Assembly (NCBI GenBank): GCA_934526015.1
Contig: CAKSZY010000025.1
Coordinates: forward strand, 1 to 31,927
Length of the DNA: 31,927 nt
Direction: 5' to 3'
Origin: an uncultured Dokdonella sp.
GTDB taxonomy: Bacteria > Pseudomonadota > Gammaproteobacteria > Xanthomonadales > Rhodanobacteraceae
This document shows positions 1-7,274 of the stretch, in pieces. The notes below the pieces were generated by a model. That model worked only from the letters and a program-made list of their open reading frames with translations. It made no database searches and was not told the origin of the DNA. Positions within the stretch are counted from its first letter, which is position 1. Each line of letters opens with the position of its first letter. The position numbers were made by a program, and so were the translations under genes.

Positions 1-53
1 CCTTCGCCCCGCGCAGCGGGGAGAAGGTGGTGCGGCAGCACCGGATGAGGGGC
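1..53 (+). repeat. Palindromic intergenic repeat, copy A (cut by window edge)
   Basis: Positions 1-27 form a hairpin: a 12-nt arm (1-12), a GCA loop (13-15) and a complementary arm (16-27) with one mismatch. It is followed by GGATGAGGGG, the same downstream tail seen at 31894-31903. The element has no coding potential of its own and closely resembles the hairpin at 31763-31795. It is probably a member of a dispersed REP-like family in this genome. The copy may begin before the window. Confidence 0.6.
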
Positions 54-129
54 CGTGGGAGGTGGGGTGCGATCGACATTGCAGGAACGCGCACGCGCCA
101 CTTCATTGGCCCTGCCGGTGAAGCAGAGA

Positions 130-197
130 AGCGCCCCTCATCCGCCCTGCCGGGCACCTTCTCCCCGTCGCCACGGGGAGAAGGGAAAGCTGGCGTT
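130..197 (-). repeat. Palindromic intergenic repeat, copy B (inverted match to 31840-31907)
   Basis: These 68 bases match the reverse complement of 31840-31907 at 67 of 68 positions; the only difference is an A/C change. The core is a hairpin whose arms are CCTTCTCCCCG and CGGGGAGAAGG around a TCGCCA loop (158-185). The adjoining GCCCGGCAGGGCGGATGAGGGG block is preserved on the complementary strand. Such conservation in a non-coding spacer fits a REP-like repeat family. Repeat number elsewhere in the genome cannot be seen here. Confidence 0.75.
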
Positions 198-215
198 TTC
201 CCTGAAATGCAGCAT

Positions 216-254
216 GCATTCTTGCGACGGCGGCAGCCGCGGATGAGGGGCGCT
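216..254 (+). repeat. Palindromic intergenic repeat, copy C (core-deleted derivative)
   Basis: The 13-mer GCATTCTTGCGAC at 216-228 and the 14-mer GGATGAGGGGCGCT at 241-254 are both found in the complete copy at 31827-31907. There they are 54 bases apart; here only 12 bases separate them. The hairpin core is missing, so this looks like an internally deleted copy. A further degraded hairpin lies at 304-319 (CCCCGC, 4-nt loop, GCGGGG). Confidence 0.55.
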
Positions 255-362
255 CCTGCTCCCGGCGCGTCCTGCACACGCACGAAACCCCGGCCTTCCT
301 TCGCCCCGCACCAGCGGGGAGCCGTCGCACTACCCGTCGCCCGTGCGCGCCGGCGCCGGCGC

Positions 363-1544
363 TCAGTCGACCGTGTCGCCGATCCACACGACGCTGGCGC
401 CGGGCGGCGGTTCCGGCGCGGCGGGTGGCGGAGGCGGCGGCAACGGTGCGGTCGCGCCCGGAGCCTTCGGCGGCCGCGGCGCGGCCGGTGGGGCCGGGGG
501 TGCCGGGGCCGGCAGGCCGAGCCGGAAGATCGAGCGGTATTCCGGCACCTTGACCTTCAGCGCGAGCGACTTGCGCTCGCGCAGCACGTCGAGCACGACC
601 TCGCTGCCGGTTGCCTGGTCGCGCAGCGCGCGCAGCGCCTCCTCCGGACGCGCCACCGTGCGGCCGTCAACCTTGCGGATCACGTCGCCGGCCTTGAGGC
701 CGTCGAAAGCGTCCGCGCCGGCCGACAGCACCAGCACGCCGCGATCGGTGCCGAAATAGCGGCCGAGATCGTCGTTCAGGGCGGTGAGGTTGAGATCCCA
801 GCCGGGGCGGATGTCGCGCAGCGCCTCGAGGCGGGCCAGCCCGGCCGAGAGGCGTGCCTGTTCGGCTTCCGACAGGGCGTGCTTCGCCTCGATGCCGGCG
901 CGTGCGGCTTCGGCCTGCGCGCGCCTCATCTCGACGCGGGCCTGCGCCATGCCGTCGCGGATCTGGCGATCGATCTCGATGCGGGTCACGCCGTCCTCGT
1001 CGCCGGCGATCAGGCGCGGCCAGCTCTGCGCGGCGCGGCGTTGCGCGCTGATGCGCAGCTCCTTGCCGGGCTTGCCGTCGCGTTCGTAGGCGAGGCGGAC
1101 TTCCTGGCCGTCCTTGAGGTCGGCGAGACGCTCGCGGGCTTCGGCCAGCTTGCCGCGTGCATCGGTGGCGGTCAGCGGCTTGCCGTCGATCGCGGTGATG
1201 ACGTCGCCGTTGCGCAGGCCGGCGCGTTCGGCCGGACTGTCGGGAGTCAATGCCTCGATGCGCGCGCCGCGTTCCTCCGCAGCCAGCACCACGCCGATCA
1301 GTGCGCGGTCCGGATCGGTGATGTAGCGGAATGCATAGGCGCGCGGGCCGACGTCGCCGAGTTCGACCGAGAGGTCGGCCATGCGCCGCGACAGTTCGGC
1401 GATCTGCGAACGCAGTTCGGCGAGTTCCGCGCGCGCCGCGGCACGGTCGTCGGCAGCGGCGGGCGTGCCGGGGGCCGGATCGGCGGCGTGCGCAACCGGC
1501 AGGGCGAGCAGCAGGGCAAGGTGGAGCAGGGTCGGTTTCATCAT
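363..1544 (-). CDS. Secreted two-PDZ-domain protein
   Basis: The 393-residue product starts with a clear Sec signal peptide (hydrophobic LLHLALLLALPVAHA, cleavage near residue 20), so it acts in the periplasm. A short predicted coiled coil follows (about 32-64). PDZ domain 1 spans about 80-168 (SPAERAGLRNGDVITAIDG). A charged helical stretch (195-245) leads to PDZ domain 2 (about 255-335; GLKAGDVIRKVDGRTV). A Pro/Ala-rich tail (344-383) ends in VVWIGDTVD. No protease triad is present, so it is probably a peptide-binding or scaffold protein rather than a HtrA/DegP enzyme. It is the last gene of an ECF sigma/anti-sigma operon, 25 nt after the anti-sigma-like gene. A role in sensing envelope stress is inferred from that context only. 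Confidence 0.85.
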   Translation of the reverse strand: MMKPTLLHLALLLALPVAHAADPAPGTPAAADDRAAARAELAELRSQIAELSRRMADLSVELGDVGPRAYAFRYITDPDRALIGVVLAAEERGARIEALTPDSPAERAGLRNGDVITAIDGKPLTATDARGKLAEARERLADLKDGQEVRLAYERDGKPGKELRISAQRRAAQSWPRLIAGDEDGVTRIEIDRQIRDGMAQARVEMRRAQAEAARAGIEAKHALSEAEQARLSAGLARLEALRDIRPGWDLNLTALNDDLGRYFGTDRGVLVLSAGADAFDGLKAGDVIRKVDGRTVARPEEALRALRDQATGSEVVLDVLRERKSLALKVKVPEYRSIFRLGLPAPAPPAPPAAPRPPKAPGATAPLPPPPPPAAPEPPPGASVVWIGDTVD

Positions 1545-1569
1545 CGGTTTCCTTCGGAGCGGGAACGGC

Positions 1570-2100
1570 CTACAGCGAGGCCGGCATGAATGCGGGATCG
1601 CCGGCGAGGGCGGCGGTTTCGAACTGGTCGCTGCTGCGGATCAGGGCGAGGTCTTCGAGCAGGGCGACGCGCTGGCGCCACAGCGGCAGGGCTTCGGCAT
1701 CGTTGCGTGCGGCCGAGAGCTGCACATCGACGAAGCCGACCAGGTCCTCGACTTCGGCGGCCGCCATCAGCGTCGATGCCGCCAGCGCGGTCTGTGTCGG
1801 ACGGCGCGCCAGCCAGCGCTCGAGTTCGCGCGAATGCGTGCGCAGCTGTTCGAGGTCGTCGGCCGCTGCCGGCGTGGTGGCCACCACCGTTGCCGGAAGG
1901 GCCGGCGCCTCGGTGTCGTGCAGCAGCGTGCGCGTCCACACCAGACCGAACAGCAGCGAGGCCGCCAGGGCGCCCGGCACGAGCCAGCGCCGACGTCGCG
2001 GTGCCGCCAGTCGGCGTTCGAGCGCCGGCCACAGGTCGTGCGCGGGCGCCGCCAGCGGCAGCGCGCGCAGGGCGTCGCCCAGTGCGGACGGGGCGTTCAT
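1570..2100 (-). CDS. Putative membrane-anchored anti-sigma factor
   Basis: The 176-residue protein has a short cytoplasmic N-terminus (1-38), an Arg-rich stop-transfer flank (RRRR) and one transmembrane helix (about 39-57). The remaining roughly 115 residues are helical and would lie in the periplasm. The start is chosen because its ATG overlaps the sigma factor stop (ATGA, 2097-2100), implying translational coupling; a second ATG lies 27 nt upstream at 2127. The topology and position directly after an ECF sigma gene fit an anti-sigma factor. No zinc-binding HxxxCxxC motif of the ZAS class is visible and I recognise no named family. The function is therefore inferred from context. The PDZ-protein gene follows 25 nt downstream. 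Confidence 0.75.
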   Translation of the reverse strand: MNAPSALGDALRALPLAAPAHDLWPALERRLAAPRRRRWLVPGALAASLLFGLVWTRTLLHDTEAPALPATVVATTPAAADDLEQLRTHSRELERWLARRPTQTALAASTLMAAAEVEDLVGFVDVQLSAARNDAEALPLWRQRVALLEDLALIRSSDQFETAALAGDPAFMPASL

Positions 2101-2678
2101 GCCGTCGCCGTCAATGGGTGTGTGCATGGGATGTCCACCTCGCCGGCACCGAGCAGTTCGCGCAGCCGCGCGGTGCCACGCGCAAGCTGCGATTTGGAGA
2201 AGCTCACCGACTTGCCGGTCATGCCGGCAATTTCGGCGTGCGTGTAGCCTTCCACGTGGTAGAGCCAGATCACGCTGCGTGCGGCATCGGTCAGCCGCCC
2301 GAGCGCGGCGTCGAGCCGCGCGCGATCGAGTTCGGCCCAGGCGATCGCGTTGTCGATGACCGGTTCGTGGCCGTCGTCGATGTCCTCGAACACCTTGCCG
2401 CGATCGCGGCGCAGGCGCATCAGCGCCTCGTTCAGCACGATCTGGCGCACCCAGCCCCAGAACGGCGATTCGCCGCGGAACTGGGCGATGCGCTGGAACA
2501 GCCGCAGCATGGCGTCGTGCACGACTTCGCTGGCATCCTCGGGGTTGCCGCACAGGCGCAGGGCCAGCGTCCACGCCGGGCGCTCGAACAGGCGATAGAC
2601 CTGCTCGAATGCGCGCACGTCACCGCGGCGCGCTCGTGCCAGCACGGTATCGGGGACCTCGATGCAGAAACTGCTCAC
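2097..2678 (-). CDS. RNA polymerase ECF sigma factor (sigma-70 family)
   Basis: About 193 residues, a normal size for an ECF sigma factor. Region 2 is clear near residues 15-85 (DVRAFEQVYRLF, then GNPEDASEVVHDAMLRLFQR and FWGWVRQIVLNEALMRLRR). Region 4 lies near 125-180 (VIWLYHVEGYTHAEIAGMTG, a helix-turn-helix). It would direct RNA polymerase to a dedicated promoter set. The start is uncertain: GTG 2678 gives a standard N-terminus but has no good ribosome binding site; an internal GTG (VLARARRGD) is an alternative. Its stop overlaps the ATG of the putative anti-sigma gene by 4 nt. Together with the PDZ gene this makes a three-gene signalling operon, likely autoregulated as is common for ECF systems. 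Confidence 0.9.
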   Translation of the reverse strand: MSSFCIEVPDTVLARARRGDVRAFEQVYRLFERPAWTLALRLCGNPEDASEVVHDAMLRLFQRIAQFRGESPFWGWVRQIVLNEALMRLRRDRGKVFEDIDDGHEPVIDNAIAWAELDRARLDAALGRLTDAARSVIWLYHVEGYTHAEIAGMTGKSVSFSKSQLARGTARLRELLGAGEVDIPCTHPLTATA

Positions 2679-2758
2679 GGAGAACAAGGATGCAGCGGGA
2701 CGGGAAACGGTCGCAGCACAGCGGCAGGCGCATGTTCGGTGCTCCGCCGCAGCCGGAC

Positions 2759-3913
2759 ATGTGCCATTCGCGGGCGGATCGGCGCACCCGGCCGGCGGCG
2801 GCCTGCGGCGGCTGGCGGTCGCTGCTGCTGGCTGCCATCCTGTCCATCCCGGCGTGCACGACGGCACCCGAACGGCGGAACGGATCGATGGCGCCCGCGC
2901 GTCCCCTCGTCATCGCCCATCGCGGCGCCAGTGCGCTGCTGCCCGAACACACGCTCGCCGCCTACGCGAAGGCGATCGACGACGGCGCCGACTTCATCGA
3001 ACCCGATCTGGTGATGACCCGCGACGGCGTCCTCGTCGCCCGTCACGACAATGTCCTCGACGACACCACCGATGTCGCCCTGCACGCGCGCTTCGCCGAC
3101 CGCCGCGGCACGCGCACGATCGACGGCGAGACCCTGACCGGCTGGTTCGTCGAGGATTTCAGCCTGGCCGAACTGTCGACCTTGCGTGCCCGCGAACGCC
3201 TGCCGCAGTTGCGCTCGACCGCGTCCGACGGCCTGCATGCGATCCCGACCTTCGACGCGATCGTCGCCCTGGTCGAACAGGCCTCGCGCGGACGCGATCG
3301 CCCGATCGGGCTGATTCCCGAACTCAAGCACTCCAGCCATCACCATGCGCAGGGGCTCGATCCCGAGCAGGCCCTGGTCGAGGCGATCGGGCGCCATGCG
3401 TACCTGCGTCACGCGCCGCTCGGCGTGCAGTCGTTCGAGATCGGCAACCTGCAGCGCCTGCGGACGATGCTCGCCGCGCACGACCACGTGTTCCTCGTGC
3501 AACTGGTCGGCGCGCCCGACGAGGTGCCGGTCGATCGCCGCCTGGCCGGCGACATGACCCGCACCTATGCCTCGATGCTGACGGCCGCCGGCCTCGCCGC
3601 GATCGCCAGCCATGCCGACGTGCTGGCGCCGCCGGCGCGGATGGTCGTGCCGCTCGATGCGCGCGGCGCGTTGGCGGCACCGAGCGGCCTCGTCGAAGCC
3701 GCGCACGCGGCCGGCCTCGAGGTGCATGCCTGGACCCTGCGCCCGGAGAACGCCTTCCTGCCGCCGGCGCTGCGCTGCGCCGGCGGTGACGCCGTGCGCT
3801 GCGAAGCCGGTGCGATCGCCGAGGCGCGCGCGCTCGCCGCGGCCGGCGTCGATGCGGTGTTCGCCGACGATCCGGGGCTGGCCCTGCGGGCCTTCCGCGA
3901 CGGTCGGGACTGA
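2759..3913 (+). CDS. Glycerophosphodiester phosphodiesterase, lipoprotein type
   Basis: Hydrolyses glycerophosphodiesters to glycerol-3-phosphate and an alcohol. The GDPD signature is complete: VIAHRGAS (metal/catalytic His), LPEHT, FIEPDLVMTRDGVLVARHD (Glu/Asp metal ligands and the second His) and LIPELKH. A lipobox (LSIPAC) places the lipidated Cys at residue 33 if ATG 2759 is used, so the enzyme is probably anchored in the envelope. ATG 2690 is preceded by a good Shine-Dalgarno (GGAG, 7-nt gap) but would give an unusually long 56-residue signal segment; the start is unresolved between these two. Length (384 aa) suits the periplasmic GlpQ class. It is transcribed divergently from the ECF sigma gene and its 3' end is 18 bp from the next, convergent gene. 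Confidence 0.92.
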   Translation: MCHSRADRRTRPAAACGGWRSLLLAAILSIPACTTAPERRNGSMAPARPLVIAHRGASALLPEHTLAAYAKAIDDGADFIEPDLVMTRDGVLVARHDNVLDDTTDVALHARFADRRGTRTIDGETLTGWFVEDFSLAELSTLRARERLPQLRSTASDGLHAIPTFDAIVALVEQASRGRDRPIGLIPELKHSSHHHAQGLDPEQALVEAIGRHAYLRHAPLGVQSFEIGNLQRLRTMLAAHDHVFLVQLVGAPDEVPVDRRLAGDMTRTYASMLTAAGLAAIASHADVLAPPARMVVPLDARGALAAPSGLVEAAHAAGLEVHAWTLRPENAFLPPALRCAGGDAVRCEAGAIAEARALAAAGVDAVFADDPGLALRAFRDGRD

Positions 3914-3931
3914 ACCGCGCCGGGCGCCGTC

Positions 3932-5407
3932 TCAGCCCTCGAAGCCGGTGGCGAACAGGCGATCCGGATTGAACTCGACCGCACCGACGTCGCAGGCGGT
4001 GGCCTGGCCGCCGTTGACCGGCCGCGGCAGTCCGCGCGCATCGCTGGCCGGGCATTGGGTGTTGCTGCCGTTGTCGATCAGCACGCTGCCGGCGGGCGGG
4101 TGCAGCACCGGCACCCAGCCATGCGGCTGCGTGGCGGCGGCGAGGCCGAAGGTGTTGTTCGGGAACTCGGCCGAGATCGGGTTGTTGCCGGGCGTGTAGA
4201 AGAAGCACGAAGTCGAGCCGGTGAAGACCACGCTGCCGGCCTGCACGTCGATCGCGTTCGGCGTGCAGGCCGGGCCGGACAGCGGCTGCGCGAACACGCT
4301 GTTGCGGATCTCGCTGATCGTGGCGCCGTTCTGGATCTGCAGGTAGGCGGCGGAGTCGGCGAAGCTGGCCGCGCCGCGCGCGAAGCTGCTGTTGCGGATG
4401 AAGGCCGTCGTCGGCGGGCTGCCGGTGCGTGTCAGCAGGTGGATGCCGCCGGCGGCGAAGCCGGTGTTCTCGAAGAACGTGCCGTTGACGACGTCGAGGC
4501 GCGCGCTTTCGACGTGGATCGCGCCCGCCGTGCGCGCCTCGTTCTGGCCGAAGTAGGCGCGTTCGAGAACGACGATGCTCGAGGTTCCCTGACCGAGCAC
4601 GGACAGGGCGCCGCCGTTGCCGGCCTGGCGCGAGCCGGTGGTCAGGCAGGTCGTCGCGTTGTCGATGAACTGCACGTCGCTGAGGTAGGCGCTGGCGCTG
4701 GCCGGCAGGCTCAGCGCGAGCGCGCCACCCTGGCCGCCGATGCATGTGGTCGCACTGGCCGGCGTGGCGATCGTCTTGTTGGCGACGAATTGCGTCCGCT
4801 CGATCAGCACCGAGGTCGCATTCGGGCCGTGGACGCGGACTGCGCCGCCGGCATTGACGAGGTTGACGATGCCGAAGTCGCTCGACTGGTTGTTGCTGAA
4901 GCGCGTGCGCGTCAGGCGCAGGCTGCCGTTGGTGCGGATCGCGCCGCCGCCGGCGCCGGTGGCCGCCGGGCCGAAGTTGACGCAGCCGTCGAAGCGCGAA
5001 TCGAACACCTGCAGGACACCCTGGGTCAGCACGTCGACGCAACCGCCGCCCTCGCCGCTGGAACCGTTGCGGATGTCGAGCGACTGCAGGCGGATCGTCT
5101 GGCTGCTGCTTCCGGTGTGGAACCTGAACAGCGGCCAGCCCTGGGCATTGATGACCAGACCCGGCGCGGCGCTGCCGTCGAGCACGATCGACTGGCCGAC
5201 CAGCGGCGGCAGCGGCGAGGTCGGCACGATCTGCGCAGGGCCGCTGAACACGAAGCGGATCGTCTGCACGCCGTTGGCGGCCTGCATCTGGTTGATCGCC
5301 GCGCGCAGGGTGCCGGCCCCGCCGTCGCCGAGGGTGTCGACGATGAAGGTGTTGTCGGCCAGACAGGGGCCGGCGGCGAGGCCGGCGAGCAGGAGCAATC
5401 GGCGCAT
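3932..5407 (-). CDS. Secreted beta-helix protein, choice-of-anchor Q type
   Basis: The 491-residue product begins with a signal peptide (RRLLLLAGLAAGPCLA, cleavage near residue 17). Next comes a segment, FIVDTLGDGGAGTLRAAINQ, typical of the N-terminus of right-handed beta-helix proteins with CSLREA-like starts. The body has repeated short beta-rich turns (GGAIRTNGSLRLTRTRFSNN and similar) expected of a parallel beta-helix. Near the end, SDARGLPRPVNGG and CDVGAVEF match the 'choice-of-anchor Q' pattern. The protein ends with DPDRLFATGFEG, a short tail also found in other secreted proteins here. No catalytic residues can be named. It probably functions outside the cytoplasm, on the surface or secreted; the substrate is unknown. 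Start ATG 5407 was selected because it begins the signal peptide. Confidence 0.85.
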   Translation of the reverse strand: MRRLLLLAGLAAGPCLADNTFIVDTLGDGGAGTLRAAINQMQAANGVQTIRFVFSGPAQIVPTSPLPPLVGQSIVLDGSAAPGLVINAQGWPLFRFHTGSSSQTIRLQSLDIRNGSSGEGGGCVDVLTQGVLQVFDSRFDGCVNFGPAATGAGGGAIRTNGSLRLTRTRFSNNQSSDFGIVNLVNAGGAVRVHGPNATSVLIERTQFVANKTIATPASATTCIGGQGGALALSLPASASAYLSDVQFIDNATTCLTTGSRQAGNGGALSVLGQGTSSIVVLERAYFGQNEARTAGAIHVESARLDVVNGTFFENTGFAAGGIHLLTRTGSPPTTAFIRNSSFARGAASFADSAAYLQIQNGATISEIRNSVFAQPLSGPACTPNAIDVQAGSVVFTGSTSCFFYTPGNNPISAEFPNNTFGLAAATQPHGWVPVLHPPAGSVLIDNGSNTQCPASDARGLPRPVNGGQATACDVGAVEFNPDRLFATGFEG

Positions 5408-5807
5408 GGCGGCGGTTCCGGGGAGGGATGTCTCCGGATACGCGGGATGGCGGGGCGAATCCCAAGGCCGCAAGCCCGCATGGGCGAGGCCCACCGTCCA
5501 GGGAGCCAGGGCGACAGCGCCGGAACCGTTGGCGCAACGCGGATTCCATCAGCGTATGCTGTGCGCGATCGTTCCGCGGCGCCCTCGAGCAGCGCCGCAA
5601 GACCCCTGCGGAGAACGATGGGGTTTTCGCAGGAGCGATCGCGCACGGAGCGCGTCGCTGCAAGGTCGTGTCCGATCCGTGGCACGGGTCGGTCCGGCGC
5701 GGGCGGTGCCCGCATGAGCCAATGCACCGCCTTCTTGCGCCGGAACCGTGGAGAGCGGTCGGACGGAGGTGGCGAGGGCCGCCCGCGACCGTCGAGAGGG
5801 GAAGGCC
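5408..5807. other. 400-bp divergent intergenic region
   Basis: No ORF with credible codon use or family similarity was seen. It separates two divergent secreted-protein genes and so should hold both promoters, but no convincing -35/-10 pair could be picked. TATGCT at 5555-5560 could be a plus-strand -10 element without a properly spaced -35. A weak terminator-like structure lies at 5602-5627 (ACCCC, 13-nt loop, GGGGT, then T). A small GGGC/GCCC hairpin precedes the serine hydrolase gene near 5700-5713. A long untranslated leader or small RNA is possible but not shown. Confidence 0.35.
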
Positions 5808-7226
5808 ATGAAACGTCTGTTCCTGTTCGTCCTGCTCGTCGCCGCCGGCAGCGCCGGCGCGCGCCCGCTGTTCGTCGACGGATTCGATCCGCCGCACATC
5901 GATCCGCTGTTCCCGCAGTCGGCCGGGCTCTACCAGTTGCCGCCGGGACCGACCACGAACCGCCTGCAATGGCTGCTGACCAAGCTCGTGCCCGGTGCGC
6001 CGATCACCGACCAGGAGATCACCGAGAACTTCGACGCAAGCTGGCTGGCGAGCAACAACATCGCGCAGACGCGGGCCTTCATCGAATCGGTGCGCACGAG
6101 CTATCCGAACGCGATCGTCACCGACGTGATCACGGTGACGCCGGTGCGCGTGACCGTGCTGATCGATTCCCCCGGCAGTCCACCTCCGTCCGGCTTCCTG
6201 CAGTTCGGTGCGCGCTATTCGGGCACGCAGCGCATCGTGCAGTTCGGCGTCAGCGGCTTCGGTGGCAGCGTGATGTATCCGGTCGACCAGACCCTGAGCC
6301 TTGCCGAGGCGGCCGACAAGTTCGCCACGTTGTCGTCGGCGCCGTCGCTGCTGGTCGGGCGCATCGGTGCCAACGGCCAGTGCAGCACGATCGTCGAGCG
6401 CAACGGCAGCACGCCGCGCGCGACCGCGTCGATCTTCAAGAGCTGGGTGGTCGCCGGCCTCGGCCGCGCGATCGCCGATGGCGGCGTCGCCTCCGCCGAC
6501 AGCCTGCCGCTGGTGGCCTCCGAACTCGCGCCGGGCGGGGTCATCAACAGCGAGCCGCTCGGCACGCCGTTCTCCGTGCGCGATCTCGCCATCCTCATGC
6601 TCGGCATCAGCGACAACACCGCCACCGACCTGCTGCACCAGTTGCTCGGCCGCGAGATGCTCGCGCCGATCGTGCAGGCGACCGTGGCGAATCCCGACCT
6701 TCTGCTGCCGTTCCTCGGCATCAGCGAGCAGTTCCACGTGTTCCGCTCGTTCCCGCTGGTCGAGGCATTGAGCTACGTCAACGGCGACCAGGCCTTCAAG
6801 AACCAGTTCCTGCAGGAACGCATCGTGCCGCTCGGGCCGAACAACGGCGGCGCGTACTTCCACGCCGACCTGCTCACTTCCGGCACCTGGCGCGCGAGTC
6901 CCGCCGACATCTGCCGGATGTTTGCCTCGCTGCGCCGCCTGCCGCAGGGTTCCGAGGCGATCCGCACCGTCGACGCCGCCTTCGGCGCGTCGGCCGCGCA
7001 ACCGAACGTGCGGTCGCGCTGGGACCGGGTCTGGTACAAGGGCGGCAGCCTCAGCAGCGGGGCGAGCGGATTCCATGTGCTGACCCACGCCTGGATGCTC
7101 GAGAATGCCGGCGAGGATGCGTACGTCGTCATCGCCATGTCCAACAGCAGCGCCGGCGGCATCGACCAGTTCTTCGTGCAATCGGTCACCGGGCGCCTGC
7201 TCGAGCTGGTCTCGCAGATGCCGTGA
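5808..7226 (+). CDS. Secreted class A beta-lactamase-like serine hydrolase
   Basis: The 472-residue protein has a signal peptide (residues 1-18, AGSAGA) followed directly by RPLFVDGFDPP. After a roughly 180-residue N-terminal region comes a penicillin-recognising hydrolase domain of the Beta-lactamase2 family. The active-site SxxK is SIFK (S208-K211), the second motif is SDN (268-270, ISDNTATDLL) and the third is KGG (411-413, YKGGSLSSG) in place of KTG. These motifs support an acyl-serine enzyme in the periplasm. Whether it hydrolyses beta-lactams or peptidoglycan-type substrates cannot be told; the large N-terminal extension is unlike a typical resistance beta-lactamase. The start is supported by AAGG just upstream of ATG 5808. 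It converges with the glycosyltransferase gene across a hairpin. Confidence 0.87.
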   Translation: MKRLFLFVLLVAAGSAGARPLFVDGFDPPHIDPLFPQSAGLYQLPPGPTTNRLQWLLTKLVPGAPITDQEITENFDASWLASNNIAQTRAFIESVRTSYPNAIVTDVITVTPVRVTVLIDSPGSPPPSGFLQFGARYSGTQRIVQFGVSGFGGSVMYPVDQTLSLAEAADKFATLSSAPSLLVGRIGANGQCSTIVERNGSTPRATASIFKSWVVAGLGRAIADGGVASADSLPLVASELAPGGVINSEPLGTPFSVRDLAILMLGISDNTATDLLHQLLGREMLAPIVQATVANPDLLLPFLGISEQFHVFRSFPLVEALSYVNGDQAFKNQFLQERIVPLGPNNGGAYFHADLLTSGTWRASPADICRMFASLRRLPQGSEAIRTVDAAFGASAAQPNVRSRWDRVWYKGGSLSSGASGFHVLTHAWMLENAGEDAYVVIAMSNSSAGGIDQFFVQSVTGRLLELVSQMP

Positions 7227-7233
7227 GGCAAGC

Positions 7234-7263
7234 ATCGGCACGGCGGTGGAGCGCCGTGCCGGT
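7234..7263. terminator. Hairpin between convergent genes (possible bidirectional terminator)
   Basis: A 12-bp stem, with a perfect 9-bp core GGCACGGCG/CGCCGTGCC (7237-7245 and 7252-7260), closes on the 6-nt loop GTGGAG. It lies between the stops at 7226 and 7275 of two convergent genes. There is no T-run on either strand, so efficient intrinsic termination is not certain. Confidence 0.5.
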
Positions 7264-7274
7264 GGCACCCGGCT

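Noticed and set aside
3324..7268. A 1314-residue minus-strand open frame
   Set aside because: Runs across an intergenic region and antisense to the serine hydrolase, with Arg-rich low-complexity translation and no recognisable domain.
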